Below, piece after piece: positions 46,105-54,765 of a stretch of 64,000 bases of DNA. The position numbers and the translations under genes are program-made. The DNA is from Rhizobium sp. SSA_523 (lineage in GTDB: Bacteria; Pseudomonadota; Alphaproteobacteria; Rhizobiales; Rhizobiaceae). How positions within the stretch are numbered: the first letter of the stretch is position 1; every line of letters starts with the position of its first letter. Where the stretch lies: assembly GCF_030435705.1 (NCBI RefSeq), contig NZ_CP129381.1, positions 124,001 through 188,000 on the forward strand, written 5' to 3'. The notes beneath the pieces were generated by a model. The model saw only the letters and a program-made list of their open reading frames with translations, was not told the origin of the DNA and did no database searches.

Positions 46105-47244
46105 TCAGCCGTTCATCATTTCGCGGGCAATAATGATCTGCTGGATCTGCGAGGTGCCCTCATAGAGCCGGAAGAGGCGCACATCGCGGTAGAAATGCTC
46201 GACGGCGTAGTCCTGCATGTAGCCGGCACCGCCGTGGATCTGCACGGCACGATCCGCCACACGGCCGACCATTTCCGAGCAGAACAGTTTGGCGCTGGCG
46301 GCCTGCTGGATGATGCGGTCGCCCCTGTCGAAACGCCGCGCCGCTTCCATGACCATTGAGCGGCCCGCGAAGGTTTCCGTTGCGCTGTCGGCCAGCATGG
46401 CCTGCACCAGTTGGTGCTCGCCGATCGGCTTGCCGAACTGCACCCGGTCGCGCGCAAAGGCAACGGACTCGTCGCACAGCCGCTGGGCCGCCCCGGCGCA
46501 GACTGCTGCGATGTGGAGGCGCCCACGATTTAGAACCTTCATGGCCGTCTTGAAGCCCTGACCCTCGATGCCGCCAATCACCGCATCGGCGGGCACCCGG
46601 CAATTGTCGAAGATGACATCGCATGTGCGCGTGCCGCGCTGGCCCATCTTCTTGTCGATTGCGCCAAGGCTCAATCCTGGTGATGTCGCAGGCACCAGAA
46701 AGGCGGTGACGCCGGCCGGGCCCTCCCCACCGGTGCGGGCCATGACGGTGAAAACATCGGCCACTGGCGCATTGGTGATGTAGCGCTTCGTGCCGTTCAG
46801 AATATAGCCGTCGCCGTCCAGAGCGGCAGTGGTTCGCACCGAAGCGGCATCCGAACCGACGTCCGGCTCAGTCAGTGCGAAGGACCCGATCACGTCGCCC
46901 CTTGCCATCTTCGGCAACCAGTAGGCCTTCTGGGCAGGCGTGCCATCCACGATGATACCCTGTGAGCCTATGCCGTTGTTGGTGCCGATGACGGAGCGGA
47001 AGGCAGGCGAGGCATAGCCTAGCTCCAGCGCGACGGTCACTTCCTCCTCCATCGTCAGGCCCAGTCCGCCGAACTCTTCCGGAATAGACATGCCGAACAG
47101 GCCAAGGGCGCGCATCTCATCGATGATCTCTGGCGGGATAGCATTCTCATCTTCCACGCGTGCCTCAGCCGGCAGCAGCCGTTCGCGCACGAAACGCCTG
47201 ACGGTGTCTGTCAGCGCATCCAGCAGGTCGGGGTCTCTGATCAT
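46105..47244 (-). CDS. Acyl-CoA dehydrogenase
   Basis: 379 residues with the three-domain fold. FAD/substrate signature FALTEPDVGSDAAS, the arginine-rich DRVQFGKPIGEHQLVQ, IHGGAGYMQDY, and the catalytic base E362 in LYEGTSQIQ, the position used by short-chain and branched-chain enzymes related to SCAD. It dehydrogenates an acyl-CoA to the 2-enoyl-CoA, the substrate of the hydratase at 35266. Start taken at 47244 (MIRDPDLLD); AAAGG lies upstream. Electrons would go to ETF, not encoded here. Confidence 0.9.
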   Translation of the reverse strand: MIRDPDLLDALTDTVRRFVRERLLPAEARVEDENAIPPEIIDEMRALGLFGMSIPEEFGGLGLTMEEEVTVALELGYASPAFRSVIGTNNGIGSQGIIVDGTPAQKAYWLPKMARGDVIGSFALTEPDVGSDAASVRTTAALDGDGYILNGTKRYITNAPVADVFTVMARTGGEGPAGVTAFLVPATSPGLSLGAIDKKMGQRGTRTCDVIFDNCRVPADAVIGGIEGQGFKTAMKVLNRGRLHIAAVCAGAAQRLCDESVAFARDRVQFGKPIGEHQLVQAMLADSATETFAGRSMVMEAARRFDRGDRIIQQAASAKLFCSEMVGRVADRAVQIHGGAGYMQDYAVEHFYRDVRLFRLYEGTSQIQQIIIAREMMNG

Positions 47245-47326
47245 GCGAACGGGCCTTTCTGGCGTGTCTGCAAATTTTCTGTTGCATCGGACGGGATGCA
47301 CGGCTTAGTGTGCGTTTAACAGAAAT

Positions 47327-47341
47327 CGGAATTTATTTCCA
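47327..47341. promoter_or_regulatory. Second IclR-like operator, acyl-CoA dehydrogenase/E1 promoter
   Basis: CGGAAT-TTA-TTTCCA, with core GGAA-N5-TTCC, in the 162-bp divergent gap between the acyl-CoA dehydrogenase and fused E1 genes. It matches the arrangement of TGAAAT-TAT-ATTCCA at 42493-42507 and resembles the GGAAATNATTTCC-type site of IclR proteins. It supports control by the IclR regulator at 42573. Confidence 0.55.
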
Positions 47342-47406
47342 TAAACAAAAATCGGGACCTGGAACGTAAGGCCCGTCATTCCGATGATCAGCCCTGGGAG
47401 GAAACC

Positions 47407-49581
47407 ATGGTCCGCCAGATCCCGCTCTCGCCGTCCGCCCAGTGGATACGCCTGGAGTTGGAGGACGCCGACTGGGCGACGGAGGCTGCGCAGGATCTCG
47501 TTCACTGGTACGGGCAGATGCTGCTGATCCGGCGGTTTGAGGAAAAGCTGCTGGATCTGGAGAAGGCCGGCCTCATTCACGGGCCTGCCCATGCCAGTAT
47601 CGGCCAGGAGGCCGGCGCTGTAGGCGCCATGTCCGCTCTCGGCGCAGGCGACAAGATCAATGGCACGCATCGTGCGCATCATCAGGTCTTGTTGAAGCTC
47701 CTCAACCCGCAGGTGCCGCAGGATTTCGATATCCGTTCAGATGCATTCACCTCCGGCATGGACGAGGCGATCTACCGTTTCATGGCCGAAATCATGGGCC
47801 TTGCGCCCGGCTATTGCGGCGGTCGCGGCGGCTCCATGCATATGCGCTTTGCAGAGGCGGGTGTGGTGGGAACGTCTGCCATTGTCGGAGGCAATCCGCC
47901 GCATGCCGTCGGTTACGCGCTGGCCGACAAGATGCTTGGCCGCTCCGCCATTTCGGTGGCGTTCTTCGGGGATGGTGCGGCTCAGAATGGCGCCAGCTAT
48001 GAGGCGATGAACATTGCCGCCGCTCAGAGCCTGCCGGTGATCTTCTTCATCGAGAACAATCTCTACGGCGTCTCGACCCGGATTTCCGAGGTCACTCGCG
48101 AAACCAGGCTTTCCTCCCGCGGCGCCATGCTTGGCATCGCGGCCATCGAAGTCGACGGCATGGATGTGGTTGCCGTTCATCAGGCGATGAAGACGGCGCG
48201 CGACATCATCGAAAAGACTGGCGGCCCCGTTGTCATCGAAGCACGATGCTACCGGCATCTGCATCAGTCCGGCAGCCGCAGCGGCAGCGATTTCGGCTAT
48301 CGCAGCAAGGAAGAAGAGGCCGAATGGCGTAGCCGCGATCCGCTTGCCTTGGCTCGCGCCCGGCTGACGGCGCTGGGGCATCTCTCGCCGGAGGATTTTG
48401 ACCGCATCGATGAGGTCGTGACGGATAGAGTGGCAGCAGCGGCCGCCCGGCTGACGGAAACCACGCCCGGCGGAAACGCGCTGCGCATTCCCGACCGCCT
48501 CTGGCCCGATCCGGCAAGCCGCGACGAAGGTATTCTGGGCGATCTGTCCGAATTGAGCGGCAGGCGGATGCTGGACCATGACCGGCTTGACGGGCGGGAA
48601 ATGGAAAAGGTGAAATTCGTCCAGGCCGCGTCCGATGTGCTGGCGGCGGCCATGGAGCGCGATCCGACCATCATCGTGATGGGCGAGGACGTTCACCAGA
48701 TGCGCGGGGGCGTCAGCGGCTTTACCAAGGGCGCGCTCGAGCGTTGGCCGGACCGCGTCCTGCCGATGCCGATTGCTGAAAACGGCTTTACCGGAGTGGC
48801 GCTGGGCGCGGCTCTGAACGGGCTGCGTCCGGTGGTGGAGATCATGTTCGGCGATTTCTGCTTCACCGCCGCAGATCAGATCGCCCATGGCGTGGGCAAG
48901 GTGCGTCACATGTTCGGCGGCGATTTTCCGGTTCCGCTCGTGATGCGGGTGCGCGTGTCGCCGCATACCGGATACGGATCCCAGCATTCCGGCGATCCGT
49001 CATCGCTGTTTGCCCTCTTCCCGGGTTGGCGCATCGTCACACCCTCCACCGCATTCGATTATATCGGTCTCATGAACTCGGCGCTGGCCTGCAATGATCC
49101 GGTGGTGGTGATCGAGCATACCGAGCTTTACCAGCGGGACTTCGAGGTGCCGAAGGGTGACCGCGATTACTGCATTCCTTTCGGCAAGGCGCACCCGGTT
49201 CGCGCCGGCGAGGCCTGCACCGTGCTTGCCACCTCGGTCATGGTGCAGCACGCCATCAAGGCAGCGGAAGAAACGGGCATCGATGCCGAGATCATCGATC
49301 TGCGCAATATCGACCGCCATGGCATGGATTGGGAGTTGATCGGTACCTCCATCGACAAGACCGGACGGGTCATCATCGCCGAGCAGACAGCCCGCAGCCT
49401 TTCGATGGGCGGCGCCTGGGCGGGTGAGATTCAGGAACGGTTCTTCGACAGTCTCGACCATGAAATTCTGCACGTGACCGGCGGGCTTGCAGCCCCCACG
49501 GTCTCGGCGGTGCTCAATCGCGCGGCGCTGGCGTCGCAGAGCGATGTACGTGAAGCCCTAATGAGAATTGCGGAAACATAG
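47407..49581 (+). CDS. Fused E1 alpha-beta thiamine-diphosphate 2-oxoacid dehydrogenase component
   Basis: 724 residues: alpha half (about 1-385) and beta half (about 400-724) normally encoded separately. The thiamine motif runs from GDG at 188-190 (FFGDGAAQNGASYEA) to NN at 217-218; the beta half has VMGEDVHQMRGG and the PIAENGFTGVALGAA phosphate loop. It decarboxylates a 2-oxo acid (or acetoin) and passes the acyl to a lipoyl E2, presumably the one at 43450. A GGGAGGAAACC site precedes the ATG. It leads an operon with the binding protein and the aminotransferase. Confidence 0.9.
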   Translation: MVRQIPLSPSAQWIRLELEDADWATEAAQDLVHWYGQMLLIRRFEEKLLDLEKAGLIHGPAHASIGQEAGAVGAMSALGAGDKINGTHRAHHQVLLKLLNPQVPQDFDIRSDAFTSGMDEAIYRFMAEIMGLAPGYCGGRGGSMHMRFAEAGVVGTSAIVGGNPPHAVGYALADKMLGRSAISVAFFGDGAAQNGASYEAMNIAAAQSLPVIFFIENNLYGVSTRISEVTRETRLSSRGAMLGIAAIEVDGMDVVAVHQAMKTARDIIEKTGGPVVIEARCYRHLHQSGSRSGSDFGYRSKEEEAEWRSRDPLALARARLTALGHLSPEDFDRIDEVVTDRVAAAAARLTETTPGGNALRIPDRLWPDPASRDEGILGDLSELSGRRMLDHDRLDGREMEKVKFVQAASDVLAAAMERDPTIIVMGEDVHQMRGGVSGFTKGALERWPDRVLPMPIAENGFTGVALGAALNGLRPVVEIMFGDFCFTAADQIAHGVGKVRHMFGGDFPVPLVMRVRVSPHTGYGSQHSGDPSSLFALFPGWRIVTPSTAFDYIGLMNSALACNDPVVVIEHTELYQRDFEVPKGDRDYCIPFGKAHPVRAGEACTVLATSVMVQHAIKAAEETGIDAEIIDLRNIDRHGMDWELIGTSIDKTGRVIIAEQTARSLSMGGAWAGEIQERFFDSLDHEILHVTGGLAAPTVSAVLNRAALASQSDVREALMRIAET

Positions 49582-49628
49582 CGGAACGCGGGCATCCGCA
49601 GCCCGGACCAAAAACTGGAGGCATGACC

Positions 49629-51230
49629 ATGAAGAAAGCCATTCTTGAGACATCGCAGTTTGCCCTCTTATCCCTTGCGCTTGCGACGACCGCATTCGGG
49701 GGTCTGGCGGGCCCGGCCTCGGCGCAGGAGCGGGCGCTGGTGATCGCCCGTGACATGGACGTCAACTCGCTCGATCCGGCGCGCGCCTGGTGCGATACCT
49801 GCCAGATCTACAACACATCCGTCTATGAGCAGCTTGTCACGCTCGACAAGGACAACAAGATCGTGCCGCTCCTCGCTTCAAGCTTCGAAGCGAACAAGGA
49901 ACAGACGAAGTTCACGTTCAAACTGGATCCGGCCGCCAAATTTTCCGACGGATCGGCGGTGGAGGCGAAGGACGTGAAGTGGTCCTTCGAACGTCTGAAG
50001 AACATCAAGGGCAATGGTGCCTTCCTCGCCGATCCGATCACATCCATCGAGACGCCGGATGACAAGACCATCATCGTCACCCTATCGGCGCCGAATTCCG
50101 AATTCCTCAACCAGGTCTCGGCTGGCTTCCTCGGCATCATCAACAGCGATGTCGCCACCGAAAACGGCGCGCTGGCCGATGCGACGGCCGCCGACAAGGA
50201 TAAATCGGAGAACTGGTTTCTCACCCAGTCTGCCGGCAGCGGACCCTTTGTTCTTGCATCCTACGAGCCCAATTCGGAACTGCGTCTGAAGCGCAATCCG
50301 GCTTACTGGCGCAAGGCACCGGCTGTGCCGGAAATCGTCTTCCGTCAGGTCAAGGATGCCGTGGCGCAGGCACAGATGCTGCAATCGGGATCGGCCGACA
50401 TCGCCATGCAGATCGATCCTGAGACCGCCAAGACCCTGACCGGCCCGGATGTCGTGGTCGAGCAGGTTCCTTCGTTCAACTTCGTCTATATTGCCCTGTC
50501 TCCCGGCGCCAAGGCCAATACAGTGAAGCTCACGCCGGAGGTACGCGAGGCAATCTCCATTGCCATCGATCGCACCTCGCTGATCGACTTCACGCTTGGC
50601 GGCGCTGGCCGTCCGCTCGCCTCGCCGGTGCCGCTTGGCTTCCCCGGCGGCGATGGTCATGAGATTCCTGCCTATGACGTGACGAAGGCTAAGGAATTGC
50701 TGCAGAAGGCCGGTCATGAAAACGGCTTCACCTTGACGTCGATCTATCCCGACATGAATGTCTATGGCGTGGATTTCTCGCTGATGATGCAGAAAATCCA
50801 GCAGGATCTTTCGAAGGTCGGCATCAAGGTCGAGCTCTCGCCGGTGCCCTTTGCCAACTGGCGCGAAGCGGCCAATGGCGACCACATCCCGCTGACCGCA
50901 GTGTTCTTCGCGCCCGACTTCTTCGGCACGTCCCAGTATGTCGATGTCTTCGGTCTTTCGTCCGGCTCTGTCTGGGCCAAGCGTGCAGGCGAAGCGACCG
51001 ACCCTTCCCTGGTGAACACCAAGACCGCGCCTCTGGCCAAACAGGCACTGGCCGCCTCGACGCCGGAGGAAGCCAACAAGCTCTGGTTCCAGGCCGCGCA
51101 GGAAATGGCGAAGGATCGCATCATCATTCCGATGGTCAGCCCGAACCTGATCCTGGCGCATTCAAAGGATGTCAAAGGCCTGCGCTACAGCGCTTGCTGC
51201 AACCTGCCGCTGGCGGAGCTGTCCAACTGA
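49629..51230 (+). CDS. Dipeptide/opine-type ABC transporter solute-binding protein
   Basis: 533 residues, SBP_bac_5 family (family 5, DppA/OppA/NikA-like). The signal peptide ends at PASAQE. The start at ATG 49629 is preferred: GGAGG is 7 bp away, whereas the ATG at 49623 is only 1 bp away. Mature motif [15 protein letters not shown] with a close cysteine pair. It is the only family-5 binding protein in the window and so the likely partner of the permeases and ATPases at 38540-42393. A UUCG-capped hairpin follows its stop. Confidence 0.92.
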   Translation: MKKAILETSQFALLSLALATTAFGGLAGPASAQERALVIARDMDVNSLDPARAWCDTCQIYNTSVYEQLVTLDKDNKIVPLLASSFEANKEQTKFTFKLDPAAKFSDGSAVEAKDVKWSFERLKNIKGNGAFLADPITSIETPDDKTIIVTLSAPNSEFLNQVSAGFLGIINSDVATENGALADATAADKDKSENWFLTQSAGSGPFVLASYEPNSELRLKRNPAYWRKAPAVPEIVFRQVKDAVAQAQMLQSGSADIAMQIDPETAKTLTGPDVVVEQVPSFNFVYIALSPGAKANTVKLTPEVREAISIAIDRTSLIDFTLGGAGRPLASPVPLGFPGGDGHEIPAYDVTKAKELLQKAGHENGFTLTSIYPDMNVYGVDFSLMMQKIQQDLSKVGIKVELSPVPFANWREAANGDHIPLTAVFFAPDFFGTSQYVDVFGLSSGSVWAKRAGEATDPSLVNTKTAPLAKQALAASTPEEANKLWFQAAQEMAKDRIIIPMVSPNLILAHSKDVKGLRYSACCNLPLAELSN

Positions 51231-51239
51231 GCTGAGAGA

Positions 51240-51263
51240 GGAGGGGGGCTTCGGCCTCCCTCC
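51240..51263 (+). repeat. UUCG-capped stem-loop after binding-protein gene
   Basis: Arms GGAGGGGGGC and GCCTCCCTCC pair over 10 bp (one G-T wobble) around a TTCG tetraloop closed by C-G, an exceptionally stable cap. It lies 10 bp after the binding-protein stop, with no T run, and before the aminotransferase gene. Same place and probable role as the hairpins at 8159, 18366 and 57968. Confidence 0.75.
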
Positions 51264-51360
51264 GGCGACGCAGAGCCAAGTTGACTGCACGTCTCCCGGG
51301 CCGCCGCGACACGGGGGCCGTCACCTCCCATTTTATCCGGTCAGAACCAAGGGGCTCGCT

Positions 51361-52326
51361 ATGTCCTATACAGATCATATCTTCAACGCCTATCGCCAAC
51401 GCGTCGAGGCTCTGCAGGCCAGCAACAATCCGTTTGCCGACGGCATTGCCTATATCGACGGCGATTATGTTCCCTTGAAAGAGGCCCGGATCCCGATCCT
51501 GGACCAGGGTTTCCTGCATTCGGACCTCACCTATGACGTGCCGGCGATCTGGGATGGCCGCTTTTTCCGGCTGGACGATCATCTCGACCGGTTTGAGCGC
51601 AGCTGCGAGAAATTGCGTCTGAAAAGTCCGCTGCCGCGCTCGGAAATCCGCGACCGCCTTGTCGAAATGACGGCCAGAAGCGGCATCCGCGATGCCTATG
51701 TCATGATGATCGTCACGCGCGGTCTGCGCTTCATCCGTCAATACGCCCCGGAAGAGTGCGAAAACGTCTGCTATCTGATGGTCATGCCCTATCTCTGGGT
51801 GATGAATGAGGAGACGCAAAAGACCGGCGGCTCGGCCATTATCGCCCGCTCCGTACGGCGCGTCCCGCCCGGTGCCATCGATCCCACCGTCAAGAACCTG
51901 CAATGGGGAGATTTCACCCGGGGTTTGCTGGAGGCGCGTGATCGCGGCGCAATGTATCCCATCCTGACCGATGGCGACGCCAATCTTACCGAGGGCTCGG
52001 GCTTCAACATCATCCTTGTCAAGGACGGCAAGCTCTACACGCCAAAGCGGGGCGTGCTGGAGGGCGTGACCCGGAAGGCGGTTCTTGCCGCTGCCGAACA
52101 GCTTGGCTACCCCTATGTCATCGACGATGTGCCAGTGCAGCTCGCCTATAGCTGCGATGAGCTTCTCTTCGTCACCACGGCAGGCGGCGTGATGCCGATC
52201 ACCACGCTTGACGGTCAGCCCATCGGCAATGGTGAGGTCGGCCCGATCAGCAAGGCGCTGTGGAAGGGCTATTGGGATGCCCATTACGACCCCGCCGTCA
52301 GCTTCGCGATCGAATATCGAGCCTGA
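51361..52326 (+). CDS. Class IV pyridoxal-phosphate aminotransferase (BCAT/D-amino-acid type)
   Basis: 321 residues, fold-type IV. The Schiff-base lysine is K178 ([14 protein letters not shown]), and E211 in LTEGSGFN pairs with the cofactor nitrogen; the K-to-E spacing is as in D-amino-acid and branched-chain aminotransferases. Relatives include (R)-selective amine transaminases. It would convert the imported amino compound to a 2-oxo acid for the E1 enzyme encoded upstream. AAGGGG precedes the ATG at 51361. Confidence 0.88.
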   Translation: MSYTDHIFNAYRQRVEALQASNNPFADGIAYIDGDYVPLKEARIPILDQGFLHSDLTYDVPAIWDGRFFRLDDHLDRFERSCEKLRLKSPLPRSEIRDRLVEMTARSGIRDAYVMMIVTRGLRFIRQYAPEECENVCYLMVMPYLWVMNEETQKTGGSAIIARSVRRVPPGAIDPTVKNLQWGDFTRGLLEARDRGAMYPILTDGDANLTEGSGFNIILVKDGKLYTPKRGVLEGVTRKAVLAAAEQLGYPYVIDDVPVQLAYSCDELLFVTTAGGVMPITTLDGQPIGNGEVGPISKALWKGYWDAHYDPAVSFAIEYRA

Positions 52327-52363
52327 AACGGTCGGATCTTCCGGCTCAGCTGATCCTTATCCA

Positions 52364-53695
52364 TCAATCCCGATCGGGATCGATGCCGTCGAAGAAGCGG
52401 GACAGGGTGTCATCGGAGCCGACCGGCTCGCTGCCCGCCATGACGGCATTGGAAAAGCCGATCAGCGATGAGACCGGATTGTGCGTGGTCGCGCCGGCTC
52501 GAAGGTTCATGACGAGCGTCGGGCAGAGAAACAGGCCGAGGCGTATCACCCGGCGCCAATCGGCAGGCAGCATGCCGCGGGCTTTCAACTCGGCAAGGAG
52601 CGGACGCCATATCGCCTCGCCCTTGACGGCCAGCATGTCGCGACGGACTTGGCTCAGGGCATGGTTGCTGGTGATCCGCAGCATGTCGCCATCGAGAACG
52701 GCGCTTGCGGTATAGCGCCTTGCGGCCTCCGAGGGGTCATAAAGCCAGAGCGGATGCGCAAGGATATTGTGGAAGGTGGCCTTCACCTCTGCCAGCAAGG
52801 CCGGGATGTTTTCCCCGGCGAAGGCGGGATCGAAGAAGGAGAGACGGGCAGCATCGCCGCGCTCTTCGTACCAGACATTGGCATTATGCGCGTCGCCATG
52901 GGCTGTGGTTCCGCCTGCATCCGCCAGACGGCCAGGCGTCAACCGGTGATACGCTTCATCGAAAAGGGCACCCAGGCTGTCGCGGTAGTCGATGCCGTTG
53001 ATCGAAAAGCGAAGTCCCGAGAGCGTCGGCCAATCCAGCCTCAAGTCCAGGCTCGGGCCCGGAAAGTCGAACTGCTGGTCGACATAGAAGTTTTTCAGGC
53101 GTCCGCCGGGATAGGTGCCGGCCGGCGGGTCTATCAACCGCTCGTAGAAAAGCCGATGGATCGGCTCTGCGGCAACCTCAGGCGGGGTGACCGGGTGCAG
53201 TGTGCTGCGATAGACCGCCAGAATGGTTTCGCTCAGCGCGCGTTCGGCTTGCACGGCCCTTGCGCGGGCGGCAGGATCGTCGTTCAGGTCAAGCGCTAGA
53301 AGCACGTCCGCGAAGCGCGGATCGGTGCGCCGGCGATAGACCAGGATCTGCTCGCCCGGCAGAACGGACATCAGCAGCGGCTGGTCGACCGGCAGGCCGG
53401 CCCGGGCAAGAATGTCGGCGCGATAATATTCGCCGCTCATTGCCTCTTCGCCCTCCTCCTGGTGAAACTTGAAGAAGAACTGGCCGTCATCGGTCTCGAA
53501 GAAACCGTTCAACGAATTCAGGCTGTACTGGTCGTGGTTGATGGCGACATTCCTCGCCTCGATCCTGAAAAGATCGCGAAGCAGGTCGGCAAGCACCCGC
53601 TCGGCCGCTCCGTCCTTGGCCTTGGCGATCTTTCGGATTTCCGCCGTGCGGCTCGTAGCCTGGGTCATTGCATGGGTTCCGTATTGGCTCTTCAT
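52364..53695 (-). CDS. Aminoglycoside-phosphotransferase-fold kinase of unknown substrate
   Basis: Up to 443 residues (434 if the ATG at 53668 is used; neither start has a clear ribosome site). The kinase core is visible: K76 in the N-lobe (FFFKFHQEE), catalytic loop HGDAHNANVW with D268 and N273, and metal-binding D289 in FFDPAF. Longer than usual APH/choline-kinase proteins owing to a C-terminal helical extension. It probably phosphorylates a small alcohol or amino alcohol. Last gene of the minus-strand operon after the zinc dehydrogenase. Confidence 0.75.
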   Translation of the reverse strand: MKSQYGTHAMTQATSRTAEIRKIAKAKDGAAERVLADLLRDLFRIEARNVAINHDQYSLNSLNGFFETDDGQFFFKFHQEEGEEAMSGEYYRADILARAGLPVDQPLLMSVLPGEQILVYRRRTDPRFADVLLALDLNDDPAARARAVQAERALSETILAVYRSTLHPVTPPEVAAEPIHRLFYERLIDPPAGTYPGGRLKNFYVDQQFDFPGPSLDLRLDWPTLSGLRFSINGIDYRDSLGALFDEAYHRLTPGRLADAGGTTAHGDAHNANVWYEERGDAARLSFFDPAFAGENIPALLAEVKATFHNILAHPLWLYDPSEAARRYTASAVLDGDMLRITSNHALSQVRRDMLAVKGEAIWRPLLAELKARGMLPADWRRVIRLGLFLCPTLVMNLRAGATTHNPVSSLIGFSNAVMAGSEPVGSDDTLSRFFDGIDPDRD

Positions 53696-53748
53696 CGGCC
53701 GCTGCCGAGATGGTGGCTGTCGAAGTCGGACAGCGTGGTGACAGGACC

Positions 53749-54762
53749 CTAATCCGCCACGTCGATAATGGTCTTGAGCGCCTTGCTCTCGCCGCGCAGC
53801 AACCGCTCATAGGCTTCGGGCACCATGTCGAGCGATGGCAGAACCTCCATGAACCTTTGCAGTGACGGCGCAAGCTTGGTCAGCAGGCTGACGGCTTCAG
53901 GCAGTTCACCGGCGAAGGCATGACAGCCGATCAGCGCGATTTCACGCTCGACGAGGCTATTCGGGTCGAGGTCGAGCCTGCCGTGACTGATGCCGACGAG
54001 AGCCAGGCCGCCGCCTCCGGAAAGGAGGTCGAGGGCGCGCCCGATTGCCTGGACACTGCCGGTCGCGTCGAGGCAATAGCGGAGACGGCTGCCGGAAAGC
54101 GCTTTTTCAATCTCGTCCTTGTCGAGCGAGACGACCTTGCCGCCGGAAACCTCTGCGACCAGCGCCGCCTTCGCGGCATTCAGGTCAAAGAGCAGCAGCG
54201 GGCCATCATGCAGGCGCGACAGGAGGAGGGCACACAGGCCGCCGATCGTCCCGCAACCGATGACCAGGACCGGCTCGCCCGCTGGAAGGGCCAGGCGACG
54301 CACGGCATGCAGTGCCACCGCCAGCGGCTCCGCCATGGCGGCGACATGCGGTGAAAGCTCGGGGTCGTGGCGAAGCAGAAGGCGTGCCGGAACCTGAACC
54401 GCACCGGCAAAGCCGCCATCGCAGACCTCGCCGACAAAGCCGAGATCTTCGCATACATTGGTGCGGCCGCTCTTGCAGGCCGGGCAGGTGCCGCACCAGA
54501 CGCGGGAATCGCAGGATACGACATCCCCTATGGCAAGATCGCCGACACCCTCGCCGATTGCCGTGACGCGGCCGCAGAATTCATGGCCGGCGGTCGACGG
54601 ACGGCGGGTTATCCATTGACCCGTGCGATAATTATGAAGGTCCGAGCCGCAAATGCCTGCGGCCCTCACCTGAAGATTGACGAAGCCGGCGGGTGGCGCC
54701 GATGGCGCCGCCACGTCTTCCACCCGCAAATCCTTCGCATCATGAAGCCGCACAGCCTTCAT
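53749..54762 (-). CDS. Zinc-dependent medium-chain alcohol dehydrogenase
   Basis: 337 residues. The catalytic zinc site uses C38 (GICGSD) and H60-E61 (GHE); the structural zinc has C90, C93, C96 and C104 (CGTCPACKSGRTNVC). The Rossmann segment is VIGCGTIGG. Similar to the threonine, sorbitol and idonate dehydrogenase group. It starts 3 bp after the HisD-like gene stop, so the two are tightly coupled; consecutive oxidations of one substrate are plausible. Confidence 0.9.
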   Translation of the reverse strand: MKAVRLHDAKDLRVEDVAAPSAPPAGFVNLQVRAAGICGSDLHNYRTGQWITRRPSTAGHEFCGRVTAIGEGVGDLAIGDVVSCDSRVWCGTCPACKSGRTNVCEDLGFVGEVCDGGFAGAVQVPARLLLRHDPELSPHVAAMAEPLAVALHAVRRLALPAGEPVLVIGCGTIGGLCALLLSRLHDGPLLLFDLNAAKAALVAEVSGGKVVSLDKDEIEKALSGSRLRYCLDATGSVQAIGRALDLLSGGGGLALVGISHGRLDLDPNSLVEREIALIGCHAFAGELPEAVSLLTKLAPSLQRFMEVLPSLDMVPEAYERLLRGESKALKTIIDVAD

Positions 54763-54765
54763 GGA

